Shown: piece after piece, positions 1 to 13,000 of the stretch
How positions within the stretch are numbered: the stretch's first letter is position 1
Layout: each line of letters opens with the position of its first letter
Assembly: GCA_963855995.1 (NCBI GenBank)
Contig: OY979717.1
Coordinates: 4,044,728 to 4,108,727, forward strand
Direction of reading: 5' to 3'
Source: Muricea muricata
Taxonomy: Eukaryota; Cnidaria; Anthozoa; Malacalcyonacea; Plexauridae
Length of the DNA stretch: 64,000 nucleotides
Position numbers and translations under genes: made by a program
The notes under the pieces: model-generated
What the model saw: the letters and a program-made list of their open reading frames with translations, nothing else
Databases searched by the model: none
Told to the model about the DNA's origin: nothing

Positions 1-90
1 TGCACGTTGTGTCTTTCCCATGATACACGGCTAGACTATATAAATTAGAGTTTGTCCCTGCTGCCTTAGACTACTTACGTGCACACGAGA

Positions 91-535
91 TCGTTTCCGA
101 GCGTTTCCACAACAATCAAAATGAAAACGATATGAACTATAATTCTTATTGCATGTAGTTTGTAGTTTTTGTCCTTATACCATAGGTAGCCCAGAGAACG
201 CTGCGTGTTTTTATTCGCGTGGCGCTCGCGACTCATTGGTTTGTTTCCGAGCGTTTCCACAACAATCAAAATGAAAACAATATGAACTATAATTCTTATT
301 GCATGTAGTTTGTAGTTTTTGTCCTTATACCATAGGTAGCCCAGAGAACGCTGCGTGTTTTTATTCGCGTGGCTCTCGCGACCCAATGAGTCGCGAGAGC
401 CACGCGAATAAAAACACGCAGCGTTCTCCGGGCTACCTATGCTTATACGAGGTTTATGCTGGTTTTCATTAAATTAAGTCAACAAGTTGGTAGCTTTTCG
501 AAATTATTCGGAATGAAAACGCTCGGAAACAAGGA
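91..535. repeat. Foldback element with tandem 150-bp units
   Basis: Two direct copies of a 150-bp unit begin at 93 and 243, each starting GTTTCCGAGCG and ending in a GC-rich stretch (ATTCGCGTGGC). Positions 386-445 repeat the end of the unit in inverse orientation, and 494-535 the start of it. The termini CCATAGGTAGCCCAG resemble the termini of the long palindrome at 60435-61190 (CCATAGGCAGCCCAG), so this is probably a diverged relative. No coding capacity is credible; open frames here are just the repeat read through. Confidence 0.7.
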
Positions 536-539
536 AACT

Positions 540-1069
540 ACACCGTCTCACAAAATAATTGTGTTTGTTATTTATTGAAAATATTTTAGGAGATTTGATT
601 GGATAAGAGCTAAAAGTGAAATCGTCATATCCGCTTGATAGTTGCCCAAATGTGGGATTGAAAATAAATATACGACATTATGAGTCATTTCGTCGTATAT
701 TGAAAACAAATATACGACATTATGACTCATTTCGTCGTATATTGACCTTGTAATCTGACAATTGTCAGTTTAAGAATATTTTTTTCGTAGTCTGATTGGC
801 TTATTAAAGTTTCCGAAGAAGTTCATGCTGTTCCATTATTAGCAGCTGGTGTCTTCTTACTTACAAAGCAAGCGTTTAAACTGAATTTAAAATATTTTCA
901 AAAAATAGTAAAACAATTATTGACTAAATCATACTAAAATCTAAAACGACTAAATCATACTAAAATCACGTAGTACTGACAACATGATGGCTAGGTAGAC
1001 ATGCCAAATATCTATATATTTTATTAATTCTCTCATTCGATTTTCTATAATTTTCCTGTTTTTTTTAAG
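540..1069. other. AT-rich gap, no gene seen
   Basis: This stretch holds a short inverted repeat at about 668-745 (ATACGACATTATGA and its neighbours, repeated directly and inversely around TCATTTCGTCGTATATTGA). I see no exon that would encode the missing N-terminal half of the serine hydrolase that follows. That half may lie upstream of the window. Confidence 0.4.
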
Positions 1070-2163
1070 ATTCAGTTATAAATTTCAAATTTGCAATAAT
1101 GGTAGCAGGCTTCAGGTCACGATCTACACAACACGATATGTTTTATGAAAAGTGCATCAAATGTCCTACTCTTCATGTGTATGGTGAAACTGATCAAGTC
1201 ATACCGAAAGGTATAATATGTAACAGAACACCTCAATTTTACCAGCTTGATACAACTCGTCGACATGTCAGTTTCATCAGGTTGCATGGAACAAGTCTGT
1301 GATAACTAGGCTTGTTGCAGCTCGTCCATTGCAGACCTCTCACATAATGAAACAATGGTGCGGCAAAACTGTGGTAGACAATCAACTAGCTCAGCATGTT
1401 GACAACTTGTATCAGACTTGCCGTCAACAAGCTGTCGCAAGCCATATGAACGCATCCTGGTATCGGCTTGTTTTTCTCAACAGACTTGCCGCAACTTGAA
1501 CGTTGCTATTCGAGGTATTACACCAGTATGTGCAATGCGTTTTCAATGAACAACACATGGCTAGACTGAACACACGCTTGGTAGTTCCGTCACTCTGTAT
1601 GAAATGTGAGATATCGTTAAAATTAAACATTTTTCAGTTTTTTGTTGTACCTCATTTGTAGAAAATAGTGTGAAATTGGTTGAATATTTTGAAAATCCTG
1701 TCACACATTGCCATCCGGGAGGTTAGTAAAACATCTTCGTGTCGCCTTTTCCGCTAAAGCCTGATTTATCATAATAAAAAATGGGGGAATACCGATTTTA
1801 CCGTGATCCTTTGCCCACCTAAATTAGCTACAGAAAGTTGGTGACTTGTCAAAATAAATTTTGGTGGATGACACTTTATTCTCGTATGTCCTAAAATAAC
1901 ATTCCTCTGAGCATTTTTGAACATATAAAGTCTACAAAAGAACACTAGCGGCATGGTACATGATTAAAAGACAGTCAAAAATTTCTAGAAGGTAAATGAC
2001 TGAGTTCTACATTGACTTGAGTGCCGTCAGATCATGGTCAAAAATTTTGTTTCACATTTAAAAGTTGTTTGTATTTTCAATATTTTTAACAGGTCATTTT
2101 GTTCCAGCTTCTTCGCTTCAAAAGCAAACCTATGTTGACTTCATACAAAGATTCGTGTCCTAA
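1070..2163 (+). CDS. OVCA2: OVCA2/FSH1-type serine hydrolase, C-terminal part (3 exons)
   Basis: Exons are 1070-1210, 1662-1721 and 2093-2163 (stop TAA 2161-2163). They join in phase and have AG acceptors and GT donors (GTATAA, GTTAGT). The first exon reads INFKFAIMVAGFRSRS, then PTLHVYGETDQVIPK; the second ends in HPGG; the third starts HFVPASSLQKQ. These match the C-terminal half of the alpha/beta hydrolase family that includes human OVCA2 and yeast Fsh1. GETDQVIP carries the catalytic Asp loop and GGHF the catalytic His. The nucleophile Ser exon (GFSQG) is not visible and must lie upstream, either outside the window or unrecognised in 1-1069. The substrate is unknown here; relatives are esterases. 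The assignment to the family is firm, the ortholog name less so. Confidence 0.82.
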
Positions 2164-2884
2164 AACTCAGATGTGTTTGGTGTCCGAGAAAACTCAGTAC
2201 ATGTTTCTACGAAAATATTCAAAAAGTGGTTACATTCTGTTTATTTGCTGTTTGCGTTGCATGTCACACAACTTCCATGTTATACAGTCGTACAGCGCGT
2301 TACAGAAGTTACATTTCACCAGTTGCATGTTATAAATTTGCACAAATTACACGTATTCTTAAATAATCATCGCTTTTGGTTTTTGGTTCAGGAGCGCCAC
2401 TCATGGCAGTTAATCTAAAATTACATTACCACCAACAGATTTCGTAGAGGCGATTGTCCAGTTGAAGACACAAAACCTCAATGTTTAATAAACGTAATGT
2501 AACAAGCATTTGAGGATCTACAGTTATACATCAAATGAACAGAAACGAATAGATAAGTTTTATTAATTTTTTTGTAAAAATATAATAATTGGTTGACATA
2601 GTGCGATAGTTACATGAATTCCAATGAAATAAACAAAAATTTTGTACATCGTGAATTAATATCACTACAATCAGTTTTTTGGTGGTCAGTTTACATAACA
2701 AGATTAATAATGTGGTTAGTTTTGATTATTTTGTGTTCTCCATGGTTTCCTCGCTATATTCAGACTTGTTTATCTTGTGAACTACTGAAATATAAGAAGA
2801 GTTGAGGGATATAGGTATTGTAGAAGCAGAGTGGTGCGGTTCCCCGACAGTTTTCCACCAGGGAATTTCAAGTGTTTTTTTACA
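2164..2884. other. Gap between hydrolase and candidate exons
   Basis: AT-rich DNA that presumably holds the 3' UTR of the upstream hydrolase. I see no convincing exon or repeat. Confidence 0.3.
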
Positions 2885-3606
2885 GCAAAATGCCTCGCCA
2901 CCAAATTCCAGCAGTGTATAACATGGCGGACCGAAGGACCATTGATTTCAGAAAATGTTTGAGGTTGGCAGAAAAAATACAAGAAGTTAAAAATCTCAAA
3001 AAAGTATAAAGTTTGAATGAGTTTGATTGACAAAGGATGGTAAAGAAAAAATTTAAGAGACTGATAGCACTCCTCAACTTTATAATAGACCACAGTAGAG
3101 ACTAATGATGACGATGACTCATCAAAAAAGTCAGAAATAATCAACAACAGTTTTTTGGTTAACAAGCAATGCCCATTACTTTCAGGAAATATATTGACAG
3201 TACCAGCAGACCGAATCCAGTACCTCATGGGAAAGAAGGGATTGTGGACAGGTGTAGAGAAGTTGAAGTTTTCGATTAATTAAGGCACCGCTCCTTGTTC
3301 TAAACTTACTCCGCCCAAATAGTTAATAATTGGTGGAGCAAGTTTCTTACTCTATAAACAAACTACCATTTATGGATTCACTGTATTGCTTTCGTATTTA
3401 TTCGAGGATTTATTAACTTATTTCGTACATATATCTGTCAATCAACTTTTAATTAACCAATGAGAATTCTGCGTTCCTCAAGATACGGAAATTTCAACTT
3501 CTCCATACGTGTCCACAGCACCAGAAGATACCAGAAAATTAAAAATTTTATGCAGTTCTGCCAAATTCGCCAATTGGAAACGGGCTTTAGCCCGAAACGT
3601 ACAGTA
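2885..3606 (+). CDS. Candidate unidentified gene, scattered exons
   Basis: Three stretches look exon-like but I recognise no family. Positions 2885-3004 follow a strong acceptor (seven T then ACAG), contain ATG at 2889, read MPRHQIPAVYNMADRRTIDF and onward with many Lys/Arg, and end at a GTATAA donor. Positions 3185-3250 follow TTTCAG and read KYIDSTSRPNPVPHGKEGIV. Positions 3482-3605 follow CTCAAG, read on to KFANWKRALARNVQ and end in a good GTAAGT donor. Phases between them were not fully reconciled and at least one linking exon is missing. It could be a real small gene lying tail-to-tail with ATG9, or a decayed copy. Confidence 0.28.
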
Positions 3607-4037
3607 AGTGAAATGTAATGATATTATATATAGAAAACAATGCGACAACTTGCAAAACAAAGAAATGATGATAAGGTCAGCTGAATACGTTTAACTCCAA
3701 CAGGTTGGCAATGTAGAACACAATGACCAATGTTAAACTTGCCACTGATCTCACAGTAAAATGGACATAGCTGGGGCTAGGCGGGGCTTCTGCAACGTAT
3801 ACATGGATCTGGCATCTACGCTAGCGTGGGATTTTACCGCATAATCCTTCGAGATTTTGTGATTCCACGTGGGACTTTGGCATTTCACAAAATCGCGTGC
3901 GTATGTAGTAAAACGCACGGGATGATGAAAAAATTACATGATATGTGGGATTTCTGATACATGTATTTATAGTACTGTACCTCACGACTGGTACTGGCGA
4001 CCTAATATTAACGCAGAACATTGAACTTGAACGATCC

Positions 4038-7000
4038 CTACCTTGGTTGACCCTGCCCTGACGTTGTTCCCTGAACCTCAGAAGATGAGGTAGTCTCCGG
4101 AACTTGAGCATCTGATGTTGTAGCTTGTTGCGAATGTCCTCCACTCTCAGTTCGGTCATGAAGCTTAATAAAGTCATTCATTAATCTATATTAATTTAAG
4201 ATGCTTGCAGTAATTTAAAAGATACCAATTTACTTTGCGATGTTGGTTTTATTTACAGTACAATATCAAAGAAAGTAATCCTTTCAAAAACTGTTAAAAC
4301 GTTTGCTGGGAATATTCAGAGCAATCATATTACTTTTATAAGATTTTCAATTCATATTGAAAGTCTAAAATCTCAATAAGATAAGTTTGCAAGTGATCGT
4401 TCATTTGAAAAAACCATTACCTCATGCATGTACAACATGCTGGAGTTCATTTCTTCTTCCATTCTTAATCTTTCTTCGACTCCAGTTTGATCAACAGTAC
4501 TATGACTGGTAGACATTAACGATTGTGAAATCTGTGGAATAGAAGCAACTGGTGCCAGTGATGGTAGATCTGTAGGCTAAAGATACATAAAACCAACATC
4601 AATTTGACGGCGAGATTTTTTAACATAAGCATTAATTCAGTTCTTTACATGTAGGTTGCATGGTGAGCAACAATATATATATTTACTTTATTTGTAATTG
4701 TTTTCGCAAAACTCAACTTATATTGAAAATAAACATTACTGAGACATTGCAAATGCTTTACTTACTTGGAGTCTGGAAGGTAACATTTCATTCTGAGCTC
4801 CAGTAAAACTTGTTTGTAAACTTGGATAGGAATCCTTGGCAGCTTAAAGAGTAATACAACAATTAAAACCGTATATGATTAACCTCGCAGAACTCTATAC
4901 CCACGCTAGCTGTTATAGCAGCAACACATGTTGATCTTAAAAAGGTACGACCAACCACAATACAATGCGCGTGCAATTGTTATTTTAAGTTCATTGTATG
5001 TTTGCATAATGATTATAAACATATCAAAGTATAATTTTGTGGAAACACCACGTAAATAATAATAATGCGATGATAAATTTACGTGGTGTTTCCAAAAAAT
5101 TATACTTTGACATGTTTATGTTTCGGAGTTCCTTTCACGATAGCTACTGCCAATTACCTCGTCCTCGGCGCTATGATGTTCTTGTAATGTTAATTCTACG
5201 GTGTAATGTTAATCCTACGTAGGTGGGGGGGGGGGCACATATGCATATCAAATGTATGCATATGTCCCCCCCCCCCCGACAATTTTCTCATTATCTCCCA
5301 CGCGTGTGTATCCACCATAGAACATCAAAGCGCCGGGGACGAGGCTGTACCGCCACGTAACGTAAATGGCTGCCCTGGCTCACAAAGTAAACTACCGCTG
5401 ATGACTTAAATAAGGTTAACCGTCAATTATATAGAGCTGTCAAGAAAACAAAAAAAAACAAAAGGCAAATACAATGAAAAACAAATAAAGGCTTGATAAA
5501 GTCATTTTCTTGTCAAAACGACGAGCATTGTTGAAAATTTGGCTTACTTATTCGTGTGATCTACCAACCCTGTAAAATGACGAACGCGTTGTATTGTGGT
5601 TGACATGCATGAGACACAGCATAAATGTAAATTTTGAACAGTTCACTACCAACCACTTTCTTTGATCGTGCTCATGAACTGCGCTTGCGATTGTGGAGGC
5701 TTCCATTGAGGGTTTTTTATCTTAAAATAAAGAGAATAGCAATTTAAGGTGGCTCGATACAGTTTTCAAAAAATTAAGCTATACTTTACTTAACACTTTT
5801 ATTTTTTGCGCTGTAAAATTTAAATAAGTCCATACTGAATTGTTCATATATTTTAACATATGTTCTTTCAAATGATGGCAGTTTTGATGGCCAATGCTCC
5901 GTTGCTATGGCAACACTTGCGTATGAAATTTACTCAGAAACGATGTATTTTGCTGCGCAAGTCTGAAAGAAGCACGGTGACCCCCAATTTTTTTCTTCGC
6001 ATCATGTTACAAACACCATAGACTAACATTGTGCAAAATTTAAAAAAATCTATAACGCCAATTTTTTTTGAACAACGAAAATACTGTTTTCTTGAAAAAC
6101 ATATTTCCCACATCATAGAAATTTTTTATTTTTTGTATAATGCAAGACTTTTGTAGTACGATACTGCATACAAAATTTGAAGATAGGTCACCGTGCAAAA
6201 TAAGGAGATATAGCACATTCAGTTTCAAAAATTGAATTTTTTTAATGACGTCAGCAATTAGTAAATCCACATTCAGCTTCAGTGAACTCTAAATTAGACT
6301 GGAACGATAACTTGGCCGCCATCTTTGAAGCCAAATTGGTTATCAATAGGTTATCAAGTTTAGTCCTTTTCTATTGTTTCTCTCGGCGCGGTTGACACCA
6401 TTCTTCTGGGAATGTACCGATATTTGATGTTTTTATTTTGATTTAAGAGGTAATTTTATGGTTATGAACTTATAACCTAGTTTGCGATACAGTCTTTTTT
6501 AAAAATAGCAAATACCTCGGGAAAATAGTACCAAGACTGTTTACGACATTTGTAGTTATTGCCGCCATCTTGGCTTCACCCAAACGTAGGTTTTCTATTT
6601 GGAGTTATCGTTCCAGTATTTATAGAGTTCACTGTTCAGCTTACATTTTTTTGCGCGCGAGATGGCGTCAGCATCTCACATGACATGCAATATTCGATGT
6701 TTTACGTATCTATTTGTTGTAAACGTGATATATAAAAACATTTGTGTGCATAACATTAAATTTGGTGCATGCTGTCTTTACTTGTGAGCATTACTATATT
6801 AAGCGATGCTAAATTCTGCTTGATAAATAAGCTCTTACCGAGAACTGAACTAAAGATAGTTCTGTTTTTCCATGTTCAGCTTGTTCGTATTGACTGGCGG
6901 CAGTTAGACCATGGGACATCCACTATTTAATAAAAGTCAACATTACATTATCTAGTCAACATACCATGCATTTATACGATTAATACCGGAGTGTGTTTGC

Positions 7001-10000
7001 GCGTCTAAAGCGGTACTTTTATTGTCAATGTCAACAATGTTGAAGTTGTAGAGATGGTATTAGGGATTCCACTTCCAATTTCATGATAATTTCCAACTCC
7101 CTTCCGAAATCAACGTTGCAAACGTGACACGTAACAGTACTAAGAGGTTTCAATAGGCTAACAGGAGAATTGAAGCTTGGTTTTAGGTGTAAACTTACTT
7201 CTGGATTTCCATGTTTTCGTACATCCATCTGAGCAAACGAACAAACATCACCCACGCCGACAACCTCCACAGTAAAATTACGAAAGAAATCAACAATATC
7301 CAGAGCTTTGTATCTTATACTGAAGCACAGTAAAAATGGTGTTACCAGGGCACTCACAAGTTCTTGGAGGACAAAAACCTAAAAAAAACATAAAAATAAT
7401 AATTCTATTTACTATAGATTTACGTTAAGAATACTATCGCACCAGTTCCGTTGCTCGATTTCCTTAAAGGCCTTTCATACTCTGCATTCCTTTATATTTA
7501 ATTCTGTAGCAGTATTTCATGTAAAAGGGTTCGCGAAGGAGGTAAACTACGTAGAGTGTGTAGAAACTAGTGTTCGGTATTAGGCCTACCGCTAGCCAAC
7601 CAAATGGTGCTAATAATCAAAATACATACGGCTTTGTATTCAAACAATTGTTGAAACTCTTGAAAAATCTAAAGTAAAAAATAGAAATGTAAGCACAACT
7701 TAAGAAGAAGACAAAAAGAACAATTATATTATATATGTTCAGATACATTTCCTGTTTAGAGCAAAAAGTCATCGATATTACAGTTCTGCTGTAACTAAAT
7801 ACCTCGTTTGTGTGAGCTTTTGTTTTCCATTCATCAGGAATATAATGAATATGAATCAATACTTGTCTCAGCAGTTGTTCAGGACACCAAATCAAGTTCT
7901 ACATGGAATGGTGTTGCATGGAAAATACAATCTTTGTCAATAAATAATTTGATCAAATTTATCATATAACATAGCGTGGGAAATTGAAGGGACCGCGGGG
8001 GCAACACTCTCGCCAATCAATAAAAAGTTGGGGAGGGGGGCAACGCTCTCACCACTAAATCAATTATGGTTTGTCCCCCTCGCATAATTTCTAATGGGTA
8101 AACACTCGAGTGGAAATCATACACATGTCGAAATTCAAAACTCAAGCCGGAAACAGTTGAGAAAAATTCATCATCAACTATAGCCCCTCCCCCCCCCCGA
8201 CAAGAATCAACCTACGCCTTTGCGATGGTGATGCAATGTTCTGACCACTAAGCTATTGAAGACCTTCGATGTATCCATAGAACAACATCCTAACAATCAA
8301 ATGTTTCTGCATGGCAGGATATTTTAGAAGTATTTTTAAGCTTCACAAACTGTTAGAACTGTACGTCAAGAATATTTTATTTCAAAAATGAGGAATAAAA
8401 TAGAACTTTACCTCATCTGGTATAAAACCATAACAAATCCTTATAACAACACCTAGAAGTATAACATTCCTACATTGAGTCTAAGCACACATGACTCCCG
8501 GGAATAGGTTCATTTATGGGGTATGGGCAAAGTCAAAAGATTGCGTTTGCCAACTTTGAAAATAAATGCAAATATTTCAAAAAAAGTTTCAATATTTCAA
8601 AAAAATTACAAATTCTAAAGATTGAGCGCGCATGTGGAATGGGTACCAAGTATTTATTTTCTGCCTTTTAGCCTAAAATTGCTTTGTTATAGTACGATAA
8701 AATTACATTCCATGTATAGAATACTTTTACAAACTAAAGTTGCTAACGGAACTGACCTGTTCACGGATGTTATTACCCTAGTACCCACCGTTCCTTACAC
8801 GCTTAATATTACCAGCTGATCTGACCGTGAGTAAAATGCCTGGAACTAGCCATGAATAAAAATCCATTTTGCTGTTTTTAGTCACTTATATCTTTTATTT
8901 TCCAATATGAAACTTGTTGAAACTTTGTAACCATGTTCAGTAAAGAAAATTATAAGTCCACTAGAAATTTGGAACCGAAGTAAATTATACTTAATGAGAA
9001 ATTTGCTAGTTTAGTTCGAAAAATGGATTTCTATTTGACAACAAGTGCCAGTACTTTTCCGTGTTTTCAGATCACCTGGTAAGGATCTACAATTTTCTGG
9101 AGAACAAAATTCATATTTTAATAATGAATTAATTTACATCTGCATGTCTAACATTTCGTTTGATTTAATACGGTAAATCTTACCTAAACTAGCTATAGTT
9201 GTTAACATGTGTTCTGCTCTGAAAACATCTTGATCGTAGACTGAAAGACATGTCAATACCGCGAAGAATGAGCCTGCGACAAACGCTATGTTTCTAAAAG
9301 AATTTATAGATTTTTACTGTAACATAACTTGCAACAAGTCTGTGGTGTTTTTGGTACAGCAGTTTCGCATTGCTGTCCTTCCAAAAGCGTAAACTGTAAA
9401 CTACACGTATGAGCGCGCAAGGGCTGATGAGTTATTGTTGGGCTGATGAGTTATTGTTGGGCTATGGTTTTTACCTCTAAACACGGAGTTATTTCTTTCA
9501 AATAGCATCGTCGGCACTTAGGAAACATATACGACGGAAAATTTACTTGCTACAAATGTAGTTCGTTGAGTATCAGGGCATAAATAAACAACAATCTATC
9601 ATTCTTTGCACAATTTACGCTTTTAAAAAGACCTTAATTGAAACAGCTGTATACTAACTGGTCAAACGTTTGAAACATACATTGCCTCACATCAATTTTA
9701 CGTCATGAATCTACTGAAAATGGCTAATTTAGAAACATTACTTTGATACGATGGCGAGAAAAGGCGACGTGAAAATGTTCGTGTATTTAACAGCAGGTTC
9801 GTAAGCCTTGTTCAATCTGAAAGAAAAACTTGTTCATTAAATATGGAGGAGTTAATTACAGTTAATAGTTTGTAATTTGTTTCAGGGCAATTCTGAAGCA
9901 AAAGGAAAAAATAAAGTGCACGGGCTTGTGCATCGGTTATACTAAACCGGTATTGTTTATTTATACGAACTGGATGCAAAACCCAACCACATAGTCGTTT

Positions 10001-13000
10001 ACGATGGTAGCAAAGCAAACGTAAATACCGTATTTGAAATTCATGATCCAACTCGTTGAAATGTCTCAAAAAAAGTCGACCATAATAAGACCTGTAATTG
10101 TTAGATAATGGGTAAACAATAGGGTACTAGTGGCCGGCCAGGAGGGGGGGGGGGGGTCGTGGTATCCTATATACCCAATATAAATGTACAAAAATACCCC
10201 AAATTCCAAACAGAAATGTTTTAAACATTGATCATAGATACCCAAATATCACGTAAATGTACCGTATACCTGGTTTTAAAAACTGCAATGTACCGTATAC
10301 CCAACAAACCCTGCCGAGCCTAAGTCCTACAATGTGTTGGATCATTAGGAAATGAAAATTTCCAACCTCTCAGGGTTGGTTATTAAGTTTTACCCAAAGA
10401 ACCAAAGTAACTGAAGAGAACATTTGAACCAATCCCTCAAGGCGTACGCATTAAACAAAATAGTGTAGAGAGGGGAAGAAATGAGATCGTATATAATGTC
10501 GTTAATATGATATTATTGTTTTGTATGAATACCCTCCATCGTAGAATGATGAAAAGTATCTTATGATACTATTATAATATTAAATGGAACGAATCTTCAA
10601 AAAACAAACAAGGTTCTCTGACACTCAGTATTCACATTTTTAGAACTATTTAAATTCTAATTGCAAACTAAACTTCTTGACTCGATTTAACCGCTTGTAA
10701 AGTAAAGGGAATGAATTATTACCAGTGTCTCGCGCCAAATGCACCAGGAGATCTTTTTATCATCTAGAGTGAAAAAATTAACAAACATTACCAACCATTA
10801 TGGTTATCGTATACAGTGATAAACATAAAACATTATTCATAATGGCTAAAGTAGTTTGAACTGAGTATTGAAGAGAGTATTCATCTTGTCGAGTTGTACT
10901 TGATTGTCGTGACGCAAATACAGAAATCTAATCATGTTTGTTTCAAAATTAGTAAATCATAATTTTACCACAACCACTTTAGAGACTTTATTTTAGGAGG
11001 GTAACATGCACCCAAACAGTGGACAGTATACTACTAATTTTAGTCAACTCGTGGATCTCCCTACGTGTTTTAAAGCGCTCAGCAAAGCAGAGGTCAACTA
11101 TGAGAACACGGGTCACACTCCACATCAGACTCACGACTAACTTTTTTGCGCCTCATGTATTTCTTACTACGTAACCTATGCTAACTTTACCTTCCTCATT
11201 TCTTGTGCCTCATGCACCTTCACGTTATTAAGGCGCAATTTTGTTGCGACACAAGTTGCAGGCGAAATTGCAAGGTGCAGTAACATGACTCGCAATCATA
11301 AAGTCAGGCAACATTTTTGTTGCAAGAAGCATTGCGCGAAGTGGAATCAGGTTCTAATTTTCGCAATTATTGCCACAACGCTGCAACAAATTTTTTAACC
11401 ATTGCACAGTGTAACATCCCTCTTGCAACTTATTTGGCAATATTTCTGTTGCCAATAAAAACTCGCTATATGATAATGGATTCCAGCCTACGTGTATCTC
11501 AGATTGGGAGATATTGAAAAGTTGCAAGAAACATTTCACTGATCAGACAACTCCAACTGTTGAAACAAGGCATTGCGAGACAAGCTGCATAGTGTAACTG
11601 CGCCTTTATACATGCATGTTTACATTATCGGAAAGGTACCTGTACACCTCGTTTGCACCCTACCGGACAAATTCAGGACCGAGAGCTGGTTCTCGTCTCT
11701 ATCGGCCGTTTACAAGAGAACCACAGAACCAAACGAATTTAAGATCCTAAAGTATATGCGGACGAATTCACGTCCGAAAAAGCTGGACGGTCTAGCTTTT
11801 AACCGGACCGGTTTAAAATTCGTCCGATACAGTGAATGTAAACACCGAAAGCCTCAAACAGTCCATACATGCTTTGTGGTCTCGATTGGGATATGGTTTT
11901 TTAGTCCGGTACCGTGTAAGCACCACTGGTAGGCACTCGAACAAAAAAGAGTTTAGGATTTGCACGCGTTTCCATGGTAAACATGTGAAAAAGGACCAAT
12001 ATTGCCTGCTTCCAAATTGGTCTGTAAGTACCATTGCTATATACAGTGCTGTATTCGCGTATGAGTTTCAGAGTTTCGTTCGAGATGAATTAACTTTCTA
12101 TACAGGAAATGCATAGAGTAACACAGCCTACCTCTGCGTAACTGAAGAAAGAATACAGCACTTGCCAGGCGAAAATAAACGGAAGTAATACAAAGTTTAA
12201 AATACCAAGCCACAGTATTCGTCTTGAAAGCCTAACAAAGTAAAATGGTATAGAAAGAATGTAGTCACTGGTGAAACAATGAATATAAGGATATACGCGA
12301 GTTTCTCACCTGCCAGCTAATGCTTGCCTATTGGACGCAGATTTATATTCAGCTTTCAGTTTCCATGAATCTTGAAAAGGAGCATCCGGTCCCCAGAAAA
12401 GTATCAATTTTAAATTATATTTCATTCCCTCTGTTAAAAATGCTCGCTTTCCAACAATTGGGAAATTATACACACACGATAGTACTCCTTTGTTCTGCAT
12501 GGCAATAAGATAGTTCTTCCACCTCAATATCCTATGATAGATATCTAATTCCGTAAGCTCAGCTTTATGAACACACATTTGATGTTCTTTTTGTACGTTG
12601 ATTAATTTTTGTTGCACGTCTTTCCACTGCATGTTCGCTAGTTTGTCCTGGAACAGAAACAACTGACGAATTACAATTTTGACTTGTCTAATAATGATTT
12701 TCAGCGATTTCAGTTTTAAAAGCGAAGCAAATTACCGAAACATTTATAATAATTACATTTCTAATAAATGGCCATACCTACTACGGTAGTAAATATGTGA
12801 CAAAAAAACTTAATAAAAACTTCCACATCGCATAATATGATTAGTCAATGTTTTTCGGCAACGATTCATATTCCAATATTTTTGTTCCCAATGAAACATT
12901 TTATCGTTTAACTCGTATCCTTACCACTATAATTTCTTAATATTTTACAAAGCAACTAACCTCAGTTATATGAAGTGCATCTCTATAAAATGCTTTTATT

